DNA of 16,058 nt from Desulfobacteraceae bacterium (GTDB taxonomy: Bacteria > Desulfobacterota > Desulfobacteria > Desulfobacterales > BuS5): NCBI GenBank assembly GCA_030642865.1, contig DAOWMW010000004.1, positions 1 through 16,058 on the forward strand, written 5' to 3'. A model generated the notes under the pieces. It was not told the origin of the DNA, did no database searches, and worked only from the letters and a program-made list of their open reading frames with translations. Of the stretch, positions 1-7,966 are shown in pieces. Both the position numbers and the translations under genes were made by a program. The first letter of the stretch is position 1, and each line of letters opens with the position of its first letter.

Positions 1-258
1 GCTATATGGGCAGGGGCAAAACTGATAGGGATAAATAACAGGAATTTAAGTTCCTTTGAGACGGATATTAATACAGCCGTAAATCTTGTCTCTTTACTTG
101 CGCCGGATCAGATTCCGGTTGCTGCCAGTGGAATCTCATCAAGGGGGGATATTGATGCAAATCTGCGTGCAGGAATAAATAATTTTTTAATAGGGGAAAG
201 CCTTGTTCTCTCCCCATCTCCATCATTGTTTTTAAAATCACTTTTAAGTACAGCCTAG
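1..258 (+). CDS. trpC: Indole-3-glycerol phosphate synthase, C-terminal part (5' end outside window)
   Basis: The last 85 codons of a gene that enters the window in frame 1 and stops with TAG at 256-258. The enzyme closes the indole ring of indole-3-glycerol phosphate in cytoplasmic tryptophan synthesis. Visible family signatures of the TIM-barrel C-terminal half are LIGINNRNL, then ASGISSRGDI (the usual ESGI strand, with Ala in place of Glu) and FLIGESL, the phosphate-binding end of the barrel. The tail after GESL is short and serine-rich. Only the 3' end can be judged, so length and start are unknown. The upstream genes are probably other trp genes, which is inference. The stop codon lies inside an 18-base perfect palindrome. 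Confidence 0.88.
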   Translation, partial: AIWAGAKLIGINNRNLSSFETDINTAVNLVSLLAPDQIPVAASGISSRGDIDANLRAGINNFLIGESLVLSPSPSLFLKSLLSTA

Positions 259-265
259 GCTGTAC
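248..265. repeat. Perfect 18-base palindrome over the trpC stop codon
   Basis: GTACAGCCTAGGCTGTAC is its own reverse complement. As RNA it would form a 7-bp stem (GTACAGC/GCTGTAC) with a CTAG loop, and the TAG stop is inside it. No T-run follows directly, so it is a poor intrinsic terminator. It could be an mRNA 3'-end stabiliser or a dyad protein-binding site. The symmetry is certain; the function is not. Confidence 0.5.
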
Positions 266-345
266 AGCTACAGAATATAAAAAATCAAATTCAAAAGAAA
301 TTCTTTGATCGCTTTTTACTATTTTTTCAACATGGAGGCATAACC

Positions 346-2019
346 ATGAGCAGTCCTTTGCGCTACGATATCTCCGATGTAAGATTAATCTATGATGGAC
401 GCTGCGACCCTTATGAAATGGAAAAAGATATTGTCGCTAATTTCAATTCAAGACATCATAATGTATTTGACTTATATAAAATTGAATTGGAAAAAGGTAC
501 TATTTATACACTGGATGACAGTGTAAATGGGCGTTCCAACCTTGGTGTTTTCAGGTCGAAACAGCTTCGGGAAGCTGTTATCCTGGCGGCGGCTCTTCCT
601 GCGGCAGCTGTTGTGATTGATGGGTATGACTCTTTAAAAAAATTGCCCAAAAGTGAACATACACCCGAAACTATTAACAAGCTGAAAAGATATAATGACC
701 GCAGGGCTGCCCAGGTTATGAGCGAGGTGCTGCAGGCAACAACCGAATCTGTTGAGTTGGGGGATGAGGTTGTAATAGAGAGTATTATTACCGAAGGGCT
801 GCGCCTTAAGCCTGGCGTGGAGACCGGCGGGAACCCCACGATTCCGGTGGGGGCTCTTTTTGGCAAAAAGGAGCATGTTAAATATTATGGACGTGAATTA
901 AGGAGTGAAATAACCAAACTTTCAATGGGCTCGGATGTTATTGAAGGAACAAGTAAATCTGTCACAGGGCTTCATTCTTCACTAACTTCACTTTTTGTAA
1001 CAGAATCGTATTTTAAAAGACATATTCCTGATATTTATGTGGAACGCTGGATGGCAGGGAGTATGTTCTCCGAATTTAACCCGAGAAACCTTGATGTTCG
1101 GGAAGGAGTCAGGATTTTGTCCGAGTTATGCGGGAAAGATTTTTCTGAAATGAGTGCTTTTTTTCTTAACCGGGCGCGCCATGAAAAATCGATGGACAGC
1201 TTGAATGCCATGGGTATAGCCACCCCTTTTGACAATGACGGAGACCTTTTCCCTGCTGTGGTCATGGGTATGGAGGGATTACATTTTCCCGATGGCCGTG
1301 GTCTGGATTGCATGGTGGGGGAAATCGGAGGAAGTGCGGAATGGGTTGTGGGGGCTCTTCCTCTGGTATGGCGGGGGGGGCAGAGTCTTGGTGCGCTCAG
1401 CAGTCAAAGTTCCCTTTCCAGAAAAGATCTTTCACCGGAAGAACTCTGGAAAGAGCGTTTCCATTATACAGAAGAAGAGCTGATCCTTTTCCAGGATGCC
1501 CGTTTTGAACAAAAGCCGTTTTTTGTACTGGAAGATATAATGGACAATCCTTTTGCAGGTGGAGTAAGTGCTTTTTGTTCCATATCTGATAACTATTATC
1601 TTCCCCAGCTTAAAGGAGTAATTATAGATGAAGAGCGTGGGCTCCTCACCACCAACACACTCATGGTAAATTCCCTTGGGAATGTTAAACACTGGCAGCT
1701 TACATTTAAGTGTGTGGACGGCTTTGGCGTCACGGTGGAGAAAATGAAATCGCCAAAGCATAAATTGTGCGGTCAAAATCGATCTGTTATAGAAAAAGAG
1801 ATTGCAAAAATGGCAGGGAACCTCCTTGACCGGTTTAAGTTAAGACAGTTTTTTGTTAATGAATATTACCCTGCCATTGTCCATACAACCGGTAAACTGG
1901 CTCTTCTTAATCAGACGATTGATGCCATGATTGAAAGAAAGACTCTTAATGAAAATGACAGGATGATAGTTGATGCTGTCTTAAAGATATTTCCTGAATG
2001 GTTTGTCAGCATGACATAA
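346..2019 (+). CDS. Divergent class II fructose-1,6-bisphosphatase (GlpX)-like protein
   Basis: A 557-residue protein. ATG 346 is preceded by GGAGG at 334-338, 7 bases upstream. Residues about 115-455 follow the GlpX layout. KRYND (114-118) aligns with the K-x3-D of GlpX. SDVIEGT (196-202) matches VDPIEGT. IPDIYVERWMAG (227-238) matches APDMYMEKLIVG. DNDGD (296-300) matches the IPDGD loop, and GEIGGSAEW (325-333) matches YGIGGAPEG, with Glu332 at the metal-ligand position. TTNTLM (435-440) matches TTETLL. The EGEIDEAP motif has become EGLRLKPG (150-157), so the acidic residue corresponding to E. coli Asp61 is Leu154. About 110 N-terminal and 100 C-terminal residues have no counterpart in the roughly 330-residue family. 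It may be a sugar bisphosphatase with altered specificity or a non-catalytic relative. It lies 52 bases before metF and may be cotranscribed with it. Confidence 0.75.
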   Translation: MSSPLRYDISDVRLIYDGRCDPYEMEKDIVANFNSRHHNVFDLYKIELEKGTIYTLDDSVNGRSNLGVFRSKQLREAVILAAALPAAAVVIDGYDSLKKLPKSEHTPETINKLKRYNDRRAAQVMSEVLQATTESVELGDEVVIESIITEGLRLKPGVETGGNPTIPVGALFGKKEHVKYYGRELRSEITKLSMGSDVIEGTSKSVTGLHSSLTSLFVTESYFKRHIPDIYVERWMAGSMFSEFNPRNLDVREGVRILSELCGKDFSEMSAFFLNRARHEKSMDSLNAMGIATPFDNDGDLFPAVVMGMEGLHFPDGRGLDCMVGEIGGSAEWVVGALPLVWRGGQSLGALSSQSSLSRKDLSPEELWKERFHYTEEELILFQDARFEQKPFFVLEDIMDNPFAGGVSAFCSISDNYYLPQLKGVIIDEERGLLTTNTLMVNSLGNVKHWQLTFKCVDGFGVTVEKMKSPKHKLCGQNRSVIEKEIAKMAGNLLDRFKLRQFFVNEYYPAIVHTTGKLALLNQTIDAMIERKTLNENDRMIVDAVLKIFPEWFVSMT

Positions 2020-2071
2020 TTTGTAAGTTCTCAACAGCGTTACCTTGACTTTAAAAAATTAAGGAGAAAAT

Positions 2072-2956
2072 ATGCGAGTAATAGATTTATTAAACAAAAC
2101 AAAAGAACGACCTGTAATTTCTTTTGAATTTTCCAGGGCAAAGACTGAAAAGGCTGCTTTGAGTCTTGATAAGGCTCTTGATGTTCTTGCCAAAGCCGAA
2201 CCTGATTATGTATCGGTAACTTTTGGCGCAGGCGGTTCCACCCGTGATGGCTCTTTTCAGCTTGTGGAGAAACTTAAAAATGAGAAAAAATTTAACGTGG
2301 TGGCATATATAGCAGGTGTTGGTTTAGGGCCTGATGAATTAGTCTCTGTTCTGGACAAGTTTAAAGACCTTGGAATTGAGACGATTTTTGCCATACGGGG
2401 TGATGAACCCCAGGGGGATGCAGAATTTAAACCAGATCCGAATGCCAAAAAGTATGCTTCGGAACTGATTTCCTTTATTCGTGGGAAATATGATTTTTGT
2501 ATAGGTGCGGCTGGTTATCCGGAGGGGCATCTTGAAGCGGAAAGCAAGGAAAAGGATATTGAATATCTCAAACTAAAACAGGATAATGGGGCTGAGTACA
2601 TTGTTGCACAATACTTTTATGATAATCAGTTTTTTTATGACTATGTTGATCGCTGCAGAGCCGCTGGAATAACTGTACCTATAATACCCGGTATTATGCC
2701 GATTTATACAGTTAAAATGACAGAAATTCTGGCAAAAGTCTGCGGAACAGCAATCCCGGATGATGTGAGCCAGGGGCTGGCAAAAATATCTTCAGATGAC
2801 AAAGGAGCTATATTGCAATTCGGGATTGATCTTGCCACACAGCAATGCAGAGATTTGCTCAAACATGGTGTAGATGGGCTTCATTTTTATACAATGAACC
2901 GTGCCAAGTCTGTAATTACTATTTTAAATACTCTTAAAAGTGAGGGGCTTTTATAG
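2072..2956 (+). CDS. metF: 5,10-methylenetetrahydrofolate reductase
   Basis: A 294-residue cytoplasmic FAD enzyme of normal MetF length (E. coli 296). It interconverts methylene- and methyl-tetrahydrofolate, supplying methyl groups to methionine synthesis and, in sulfate reducers with a Wood-Ljungdahl route, to acetyl-CoA cleavage or synthesis; that second role is inferred. Motifs in order: SFEF with Glu19 (the catalytic Glu of FEFFPP), SVTFGAGGSTRD (48-59), IRGDEP with Asp111 (108-113), GAAGYPEGHLEA (145-156), AQYFYD with Gln180 (179-184), PIIPGIMPI (203-211) and DGLHFYTMNRA near the C-terminus. The usual HLTC strand is YIAG (79-82), replacing a His normally near FAD. The ribosome site AAGGAGAAAAT lies directly before ATG 2072. 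It follows the GlpX-like gene by 52 bases and ends before paired hairpins. Confidence 0.95.
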   Translation: MRVIDLLNKTKERPVISFEFSRAKTEKAALSLDKALDVLAKAEPDYVSVTFGAGGSTRDGSFQLVEKLKNEKKFNVVAYIAGVGLGPDELVSVLDKFKDLGIETIFAIRGDEPQGDAEFKPDPNAKKYASELISFIRGKYDFCIGAAGYPEGHLEAESKEKDIEYLKLKQDNGAEYIVAQYFYDNQFFYDYVDRCRAAGITVPIIPGIMPIYTVKMTEILAKVCGTAIPDDVSQGLAKISSDDKGAILQFGIDLATQQCRDLLKHGVDGLHFYTMNRAKSVITILNTLKSEGLL

Positions 2957-2997
2957 TTTTTGTGGGGCACCCTTAATTTCAATTTATATTTTAAATT

Positions 2998-3027
2998 TAT
3001 GGATTACCGAGCAGGCGGTAATCCATA
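2998..3027. terminator. 12-bp hairpin downstream of metF
   Basis: Arms 2998-3009 and 3016-3027 pair perfectly (core GGATTACCG/CGGTAATCC) around the loop AGCAGG. Only a short T stretch follows, so it may be a weak terminator, an mRNA 3' stabiliser or the outer of two termination hairpins. It lies between convergent metF and the cyclophilin gene. Confidence 0.5.
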
Positions 3028-3051
3028 TTTGCATAGTACAAGACAAAAGGG

Positions 3052-3082
3052 AGGAAGGGTATTAAAATGCGCCTTCCTTTTT
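3052..3082. terminator. Probable bidirectional terminator between metF and the cyclophilin gene
   Basis: AGGAAGG (3052-3058) pairs with CCTTCCT (3072-3078), followed on + by TTTT. Read on -, the hairpin is followed by a CCCTTTTG stretch just past the stop of the cyclophilin gene. The position between two convergent genes supports use in both directions. Confidence 0.5.
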
Positions 3083-3091
3083 GTGCGAAAC

Positions 3092-3943
3092 TTATTCAGG
3101 CTTCCTGGTTATTGATATTATTTTCACATCTTCAACAGGTTTACTTGCGGAGTCGACTTTAACCAGGCCCATTTTATCAACTACATCCATTCCCTGTATA
3201 ACTTTTCCAAATACAGTATGTTTTCCAATGAGCCAGTCAGTATCCACAAGATTTATGAAAAATTGTGATCCATTTGTTCCGGGTCCTGAATTAGCCATTG
3301 CCAGACACCCCCGTTTGGGTGAATGGGGAGATCCTTTTTTACTGTACACATAACCCATGTTTTCCAGCACATTTTGTATAGTCAGAGCCTGCAGGGCTTT
3401 GCTAACATCGTCTTTTTTTTTGTCCATTTCTTCCTGGGAAGTGATGTTGAGCTTTTGAAACAGAGGTGCAATAATATTTCGGCGGTAATCTTCTTCATTT
3501 TTGACCATAAGATATGGATGTACCCCTTTTTCAGGATCAATTGCCAGTATTTTATCCAGCCCAAGTCCTGATGCATCTATTTCATCCTGAAAATTGTACC
3601 CTGGTCCCCCTGTTCCATTACCCAGGGGACATCCTCCCTGAATCATAAAATCCTTAATTATTCTATGAAATATAAGGCCGTTATAAAATGGCTGTTTAAT
3701 CTTTTTACCTGTTTTTGAATCGGTGAATTCTTTTGTTCCTTCGGCGAGACCTATGAAATTGGCCACTGTTTCAGGAGCAGAATCAGCAAATAATTCCACA
3801 AAAATATCGCTTGATGATGTTTTGATTATATATACGGGGTTTTTAGATTTCATATTATTGTTCTCTTCAGATTTTAGGGTGGATGAATTAAATAAAATAA
3901 GAAAAAATGCCATGGTCAAAATTATGCGGGGGGTATTTTTCAT
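3092..3943 (-). CDS. Exported cyclophilin-type peptidyl-prolyl cis-trans isomerase with internal insertion
   Basis: A 283-residue protein that isomerises Xaa-Pro bonds. The N-terminus has the basic start MKNTPR, a hydrophobic run at about 8-20 and a polar stretch near 25, so it is probably a Sec signal peptide and the enzyme is periplasmic or envelope-associated. The cyclophilin fold follows. [13 protein letters not shown] (92-104) carries Arg94, Phe99, Met100 and Gln102. [17 protein letters not shown] (214-230) carries Ala217, Asn218, Gln227 and Phe229. [10 protein letters not shown] (237-246) carries Trp237 and His242. All expected active-site positions are present. Between DE (120-121) and RGCLAMAN (211-218) lies a charged insertion of about 85 residues where typical bacterial enzymes have a short loop. 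On the minus strand ACAGGA lies about 8 bases before ATG 3943. It is transcribed alone, convergent with metF. Confidence 0.93.
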   Translation of the reverse strand: MKNTPRIILTMAFFLILFNSSTLKSEENNNMKSKNPVYIIKTSSSDIFVELFADSAPETVANFIGLAEGTKEFTDSKTGKKIKQPFYNGLIFHRIIKDFMIQGGCPLGNGTGGPGYNFQDEIDASGLGLDKILAIDPEKGVHPYLMVKNEEDYRRNIIAPLFQKLNITSQEEMDKKKDDVSKALQALTIQNVLENMGYVYSKKGSPHSPKRGCLAMANSGPGTNGSQFFINLVDTDWLIGKHTVFGKVIQGMDVVDKMGLVKVDSASKPVEDVKIISITRKPE

Positions 3944-4328
3944 TTTTTTATCCTGTCACGGGTTATTAGTATAAAAACAAGTTGAAAATAATATCTTAAT
4001 CTGTATAAAAAATCAAGCACAGATGTGATCCCCTTCTATCTTAGGTAACCAGCGCAGTTGAATAATTATAAAATTTTATCTTGCTCATCCACCCATAAAA
4101 TGTGTTATATTCATATAGAATTACACCTGATTTTATTTTAGGAATATAGAAGTATTGTAATTTTTCAATAATTTTAGAGAAGCCTTGCATGAATTCGCCG
4201 AGTTCTGGTTTAAATAGTTGGTTTATGGGTAATTTATTTCATCCCCAATCCTAATCTCCTGGTTTGTTGAAAAAATACAATTTATTTTGGTTTGAATTTA
4301 TTTCAAGATTTATCACGAGGGTATAATT
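3944..4328. other. AT-rich intergenic region between divergent cyclophilin and CoADR-rhodanese genes
   Basis: 385 bases with no convincing ORF. It should hold the promoters of both flanking genes because they diverge. The best + candidate I see is TTGCTC (4081-4086) with TATATT (4106-4111), 19 bases apart, which is a weak match. A small inverted repeat, AATTACA (4119-4125)/TGTAATT (4156-4162), lies just downstream of it. No strong regulatory signal can be assigned by eye. Confidence 0.35.
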
Positions 4329-6026
4329 ATGGCAAAAAAAGTATTGATTATAGGGGGTGTTGCAGCCGGAGCAAAGGCTGCATCCCGTATTATAAGGCGT
4401 GATCCTGAAATTGAAGTAACCATGCTGGAAAGGGGTGAGTTCGTATCCTATGGCGCCTGCGGCCTCCCGTTTTTTATTGAAGACAAGGTAAAAAGTTATG
4501 AGGAGCTTATTTCTACTCCCACAGGAGTTATACGTAACCCGGGTTTTTTTAAAAATGTAAAGGGTGTAACCGTACATATTAAAACTGAAGCAAAAAAAAT
4601 TGATCGGAAAAATAAAATTGTTTCAGCAATAAATTTGAGTACAGGTGAAGAGCTTGAATATCCCTACGACAGCCTTGTTCTGGCTGTGGGGGGGACTCCT
4701 GTTATGCCGCCTATAGACGGAATAAATTTAAAAAATATAAACAAATTGAGTACAATTGAAGATGGAATTATAATTAAAGAAAGGCTCGCAGGAAAAAAGA
4801 TTAAAAAAGCCGTAATTGTAGGTGCAGGGTTAATAGGCCTGGAAATGATAGAGGCGTTAAAACACTGGGGTACTGATGTTACGGTTGTTGAAATGCTCGA
4901 TACTGTACTCCCTGCTCTCCTTGACAGAGATATGGGACTGATGGTGGGGGAGCATTTAAAAAATGCTGGAGTCAGAGTTTTAAATTCCGAGGCTGTTATA
5001 AAATTTGAAGGTGATGAAAACGGGAACGTAAAAAAAGTTATCACAAATAAAAATGAACTTAATGCTGATATGGTTCTAATGGCCATAGGTGTCAGGCCAA
5101 ATATTGAACTTGCAAAAAATGCGGGTCTTGAAATTGGTGAAAGTGGGGCCGTTTTCGTAAATGAATATCTCCAGACGAGTGATTCCTCTGTTTATGCAGG
5201 GGGAGATTGTGCAGAGAGTACCAATCTTCTGACCGGCAAAAAGGTATACGCTCCCATGGGGTCTGTGGCGAATAAACATGGACGTATCATCGCCGACCAT
5301 ATAATAGGAGATCCGCTTTCTTTTCCTGGAATTCTTCAAACAGGAATCTGCAATGTGTGTGGGTATAATGTGGGGAGAACCGGGCTTTCCCAAAGAGATG
5401 CGTCTGCCTTTGGTTTTGATGTTGAAACTATTATCAGTCCGGCCCCTGACCGCCCCCACTTTTATCCCGGGAATCAGCCGATTATTATTAAGCTTGTGGC
5501 CGATAAAAAAACCAGAAAAATTCTTGGGGTACAGGTAATAGGCCCAGGAGATGTTGCAAAACGTGTGGATGTTGTGGGAACGGCCTTAACCTTTGGGGCA
5601 ACTGCGGAACAGTTGTCAACGATAGATTTGGCCTATGCCCCCCCGTTTTCACCGGCCCTGGATAATATAATAACAGCTGCCCATGTTATGATGAACAAAC
5701 TTTCCGGTCTTGCAAGGGGGGTTTCTCCTTTATATGTAAAAGAGAAGCTTGACAATAATGACGATTTTATATTGCTCGATGTAAGGAGTCCTGATGAATA
5801 TAATTCCATTCATATTGAGCATCCAAATGTCAAGCTGATCCCCCTTGGAAAGCTCAGGGAGGAAGCAAAAAATCTTCCCATTGATAAGGAAATAATTGCC
5901 TTTTGTAAAATAAGCCTGCGGGGATATGAGGCTCAGCGTATTCTGGATGGCTATGGGTTTAAGGATGTTAAATTTATGGATGGGGGTGTTTTGGCCTGGC
6001 CCTTTGAAAAAGTTGCAGCCGATTAA
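4329..6026 (+). CDS. FAD-dependent CoA-disulfide / CoA-persulfide reductase fused to rhodanese (CoADR-Rhd)
   Basis: A 565-residue protein; ATG 4329 is preceded by GAGGG 7 bases upstream. The N-terminal pyridine-nucleotide-disulfide oxidoreductase part (1-455) has the FAD motif GGVAAGAKAASR (9-20), the single redox Cys44 in SYGACGLPF (the CoADR active site), the NAD(P)H motif VGAGLIGLEM (164-173), the second FAD motif YAGGDCAE (289-296) and the dimerisation domain. The C-terminal rhodanese domain (about 466-560) has LLDVRSPDEY (482-491), active-site Cys526 in CKISLRGY and MDGGVLAW. Fusions of this layout reduce CoA disulfides, CoA persulfide or polysulfide with NAD(P)H; this role is inferred from the family. 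The rhodanese loop has Ser529 where Gly is common (CxxGxR). In a sulfur-metabolising anaerobe it would act in the cytoplasm on sulfane sulfur or thiol homeostasis. It is a single gene ended by a strong terminator. Confidence 0.92.
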   Translation: MAKKVLIIGGVAAGAKAASRIIRRDPEIEVTMLERGEFVSYGACGLPFFIEDKVKSYEELISTPTGVIRNPGFFKNVKGVTVHIKTEAKKIDRKNKIVSAINLSTGEELEYPYDSLVLAVGGTPVMPPIDGINLKNINKLSTIEDGIIIKERLAGKKIKKAVIVGAGLIGLEMIEALKHWGTDVTVVEMLDTVLPALLDRDMGLMVGEHLKNAGVRVLNSEAVIKFEGDENGNVKKVITNKNELNADMVLMAIGVRPNIELAKNAGLEIGESGAVFVNEYLQTSDSSVYAGGDCAESTNLLTGKKVYAPMGSVANKHGRIIADHIIGDPLSFPGILQTGICNVCGYNVGRTGLSQRDASAFGFDVETIISPAPDRPHFYPGNQPIIIKLVADKKTRKILGVQVIGPGDVAKRVDVVGTALTFGATAEQLSTIDLAYAPPFSPALDNIITAAHVMMNKLSGLARGVSPLYVKEKLDNNDDFILLDVRSPDEYNSIHIEHPNVKLIPLGKLREEAKNLPIDKEIIAFCKISLRGYEAQRILDGYGFKDVKFMDGGVLAWPFEKVAAD

Positions 6027-6033
6027 CTTTTGA

Positions 6034-6070
6034 GATTAAACCACCCGTTTACGGGTGGTTTAATCCTTTT
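6034..6070 (+). terminator. Intrinsic terminator of the CoADR-rhodanese gene
   Basis: A perfect 14-bp stem, GATTAAACCACCCG (6034-6047)/CGGGTGGTTTAATC (6052-6065), with a TTTA loop, is followed by CTTTTT. It starts 8 bases after the stop codon. Reading on the minus strand shows no T-run, so it serves mainly the + gene. Confidence 0.9.
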
Positions 6071-6089
6071 TATCTATTTGTTGTACAAT

Positions 6090-7232
6090 CTATATCCCCA
6101 TCTCTTTTGCGATTATACCTTTCATGATTTCAGTGGTTCCCCCTGCAATGGATAAAATCCGCACATCCCTGTATGCTCTTACCACAGGAAAACTTTCAAG
6201 TGCTCCTTCCATCCCATGGAGTTCTATGCAGCCTTCAGCCACACGCCTGGCAAGCTCAGAATTCCAGTACTTGGCCATGGAAGTCTCTTTTAATATGTTT
6301 TTCCCCGCCATATGATCGACGATTAGTGTCTCAAGCATGGTTTTACCCAGCTTGATTTCAGTGGCCATTTCCACCAGGGCAAACTGGCTGCTCTGGGTCC
6401 TTGGTACAGGTTGTCCTGAAACAGAAGTCGTTTTTTGATGTTTTAAAAGTTGCGCAAGGGAAAATTCAGCAGTTGCAATAGTCTGTACAGAACAGAGGAG
6501 ACGCTCGAACTGAAGTTTTTCCATGAGCATTTTAAATCCCATTCCTTTTTTGCCAAGAATATTGGTTTTGGGAATTCTGCAATTTGAAAAAAAGAGTTCC
6601 ACAGTATCCTGGCTGTGAAAACCCATTTTTTCAAGCTTTTTTCCCCTGATGAAGCCAGGTAAATCACTCTCTACAACGTATAATGATGTTGATTCATAGG
6701 GGCTTTTATCAGAAGGGTTTTTTGCTGCTACAACAGCCACGCCGCAATTAATTCCATTGGATATAAAAATCTTGGAGCCGTTTAAAACTATCTCATCTCC
6801 ATCCTCTGTAGCCATGGTTTCAATGGAAGCCAAATCACTTCCTGCATTCGGTTCTGTCATGGCAATGGCACTTACAATATCTCCGGAACAGCAGCCAGGC
6901 AGATATTTGTTTCGAAGATATTCCGATCCATAGGTGTAAATATATGGAGCAGCCACATCACTGTGTAAAACAGCGTGTAATCCGTAATGGTTTGAGCGGG
7001 CAAGCTCTTCGGCAACTATTACCGCATAGAGTAAATCATAACCAGGGCCGCCATACTTTTTGGGTATGGTGGTACATAAAAGTCCCTCCCGCCCCATTTT
7101 TTGCCAGGCACTTTTTGGTACAATTTTATTCTTTTCCCACTGGTCAACATGGGGGATTATTTCTTTTTCAATAAAAGCACGTGTTTTTTCGCGAAATTTA
7201 TGATGCTTGTCAGTATAAGGTATAATATTCAT
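6090..7232 (-). CDS. Acyl-CoA dehydrogenase, long-chain / isovaleryl type
   Basis: A 380-residue FAD enzyme for the first oxidation of acyl-CoA, passing electrons to ETF; it is cytoplasmic and belongs to beta-oxidation or branched-chain catabolism. AMTEPNAGSD (124-133) is the family signature binding substrate and FAD. LNGSKIFISNG (150-160) and the C-terminal IAGGTTEIMKGII (362-374) fit as well. The position where short- and medium-chain enzymes carry the catalytic Glu (YEG) is Ala-Gly-Gly here. The helix QFERLLCS carries Glu243, matching the relocated catalytic Glu of long-chain and isovaleryl-CoA dehydrogenases. The chain-length preference follows from that but is inferred. AGGAG lies about 9 bases before ATG 7232 on the minus strand. 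The neighbouring PagL-like gene is 122 bases upstream on the same strand, with no obvious shared function. Confidence 0.93.
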   Translation of the reverse strand: MNIIPYTDKHHKFREKTRAFIEKEIIPHVDQWEKNKIVPKSAWQKMGREGLLCTTIPKKYGGPGYDLLYAVIVAEELARSNHYGLHAVLHSDVAAPYIYTYGSEYLRNKYLPGCCSGDIVSAIAMTEPNAGSDLASIETMATEDGDEIVLNGSKIFISNGINCGVAVVAAKNPSDKSPYESTSLYVVESDLPGFIRGKKLEKMGFHSQDTVELFFSNCRIPKTNILGKKGMGFKMLMEKLQFERLLCSVQTIATAEFSLAQLLKHQKTTSVSGQPVPRTQSSQFALVEMATEIKLGKTMLETLIVDHMAGKNILKETSMAKYWNSELARRVAEGCIELHGMEGALESFPVVRAYRDVRILSIAGGTTEIMKGIIAKEMGI

Positions 7233-7354
7233 TAATGGAGCTCCTGAAAAATTTTTTGAGTCGATTTTATAGATGGTAATTATCCGTGTTTTTTTAAATA
7301 ATTACAGCGTTTGAAGGCGATTTATACCATATGGTTTTATCAAATTGCGCAAAT

Positions 7355-7966
7355 CTAAAATGGAAACGAACCCCCTGAGTAAAACATGACTCCGTCGAAG
7401 CCGCCACCACCACCCCTGATGCCGGCATCGGAAATATGTAAATATCTTACGCCGCTGATTATTCGTATATTGTTAAAAATTTTTAGAGTTCCGCCAACAC
7501 CGGTCATCAGCCGGAAATTAAAATGGCGACTACCGGAAAAGTTGGTGGATTGCTGCTGAAGACCACCACCAGTATCAAAATAAATAGACCACAGGTCATC
7601 ATGGCTTTGATGGAAGTGCTTACGAAGCAAAATGTCCATTCCGGCTGCAACGCCATTGTCGTCGATTCCGGAACGGATATGCGCACCTAAAATATCAATA
7701 TTGACAGATAATTTGTCCTGAAAAAAATAGCCAAAGCCAATATGCAAGGCATACATTTCCCCCTTTCCATGATCGCTCCCAATGGCAGAGATACAGGGGT
7801 AAAATTTCCAGGTACCTTTCAGGAAGTCGTCCGATTTCCTGATCACAGATTTTTTATTTTTTAAACTATCGCAATCAGGCTTTGGTTGTTCCGAAGCTTT
7901 AACCTCCAACTGAATAAGACAAAAAATAATGGGTGTTATTAAAATTTTAATGTATTGCGGCCACAT
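7355..7966 (-). CDS. PagL-like outer-membrane beta-barrel (putative lipid A deacylase / acyloxyacyl hydrolase)
   Basis: I place the start at ATG 7966 (203 residues), giving MWPQYIK, a hydrophobic run and VKAS, a normal signal peptide with cleavage near Ala. The frame is open further upstream to a TTG at 8008 (217 residues), which would lengthen the leader to an unlikely 38 residues. Neither start has a clear ribosome site. The mature part alternates short strands and loops, ends in Phe, and contains VRYLHISDAGI, matching the HxSNAG motif of PagL with the catalytic His and Ser (His191 and Ser193 counted from the TTG, 177 and 179 from the ATG). PagL removes the 3-O acyl chain of lipid A in the outer membrane. 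The third catalytic acid (Glu in Pseudomonas PagL) is not certain; an Asp lies in GGFDGVMF. The fold assignment is fair, the activity tentative. Confidence 0.6.
   Translation of the reverse strand: MWPQYIKILITPIIFCLIQLEVKASEQPKPDCDSLKNKKSVIRKSDDFLKGTWKFYPCISAIGSDHGKGEMYALHIGFGYFFQDKLSVNIDILGAHIRSGIDDNGVAAGMDILLRKHFHQSHDDLWSIYFDTGGGLQQQSTNFSGSRHFNFRLMTGVGGTLKIFNNIRIISGVRYLHISDAGIRGGGGGFDGVMFYSGGSFPF

Noticed and set aside
1432..1776. 114-residue minus ORF inside the GlpX-like gene
   Set aside because: It is opposite a recognisable coding region with no signal of its own.
4251..4577. 108-residue minus ORF over the start of the CoADR gene
   Set aside because: It is antisense to the well-supported FAD-binding N-terminus and its composition is that of a shadow frame.
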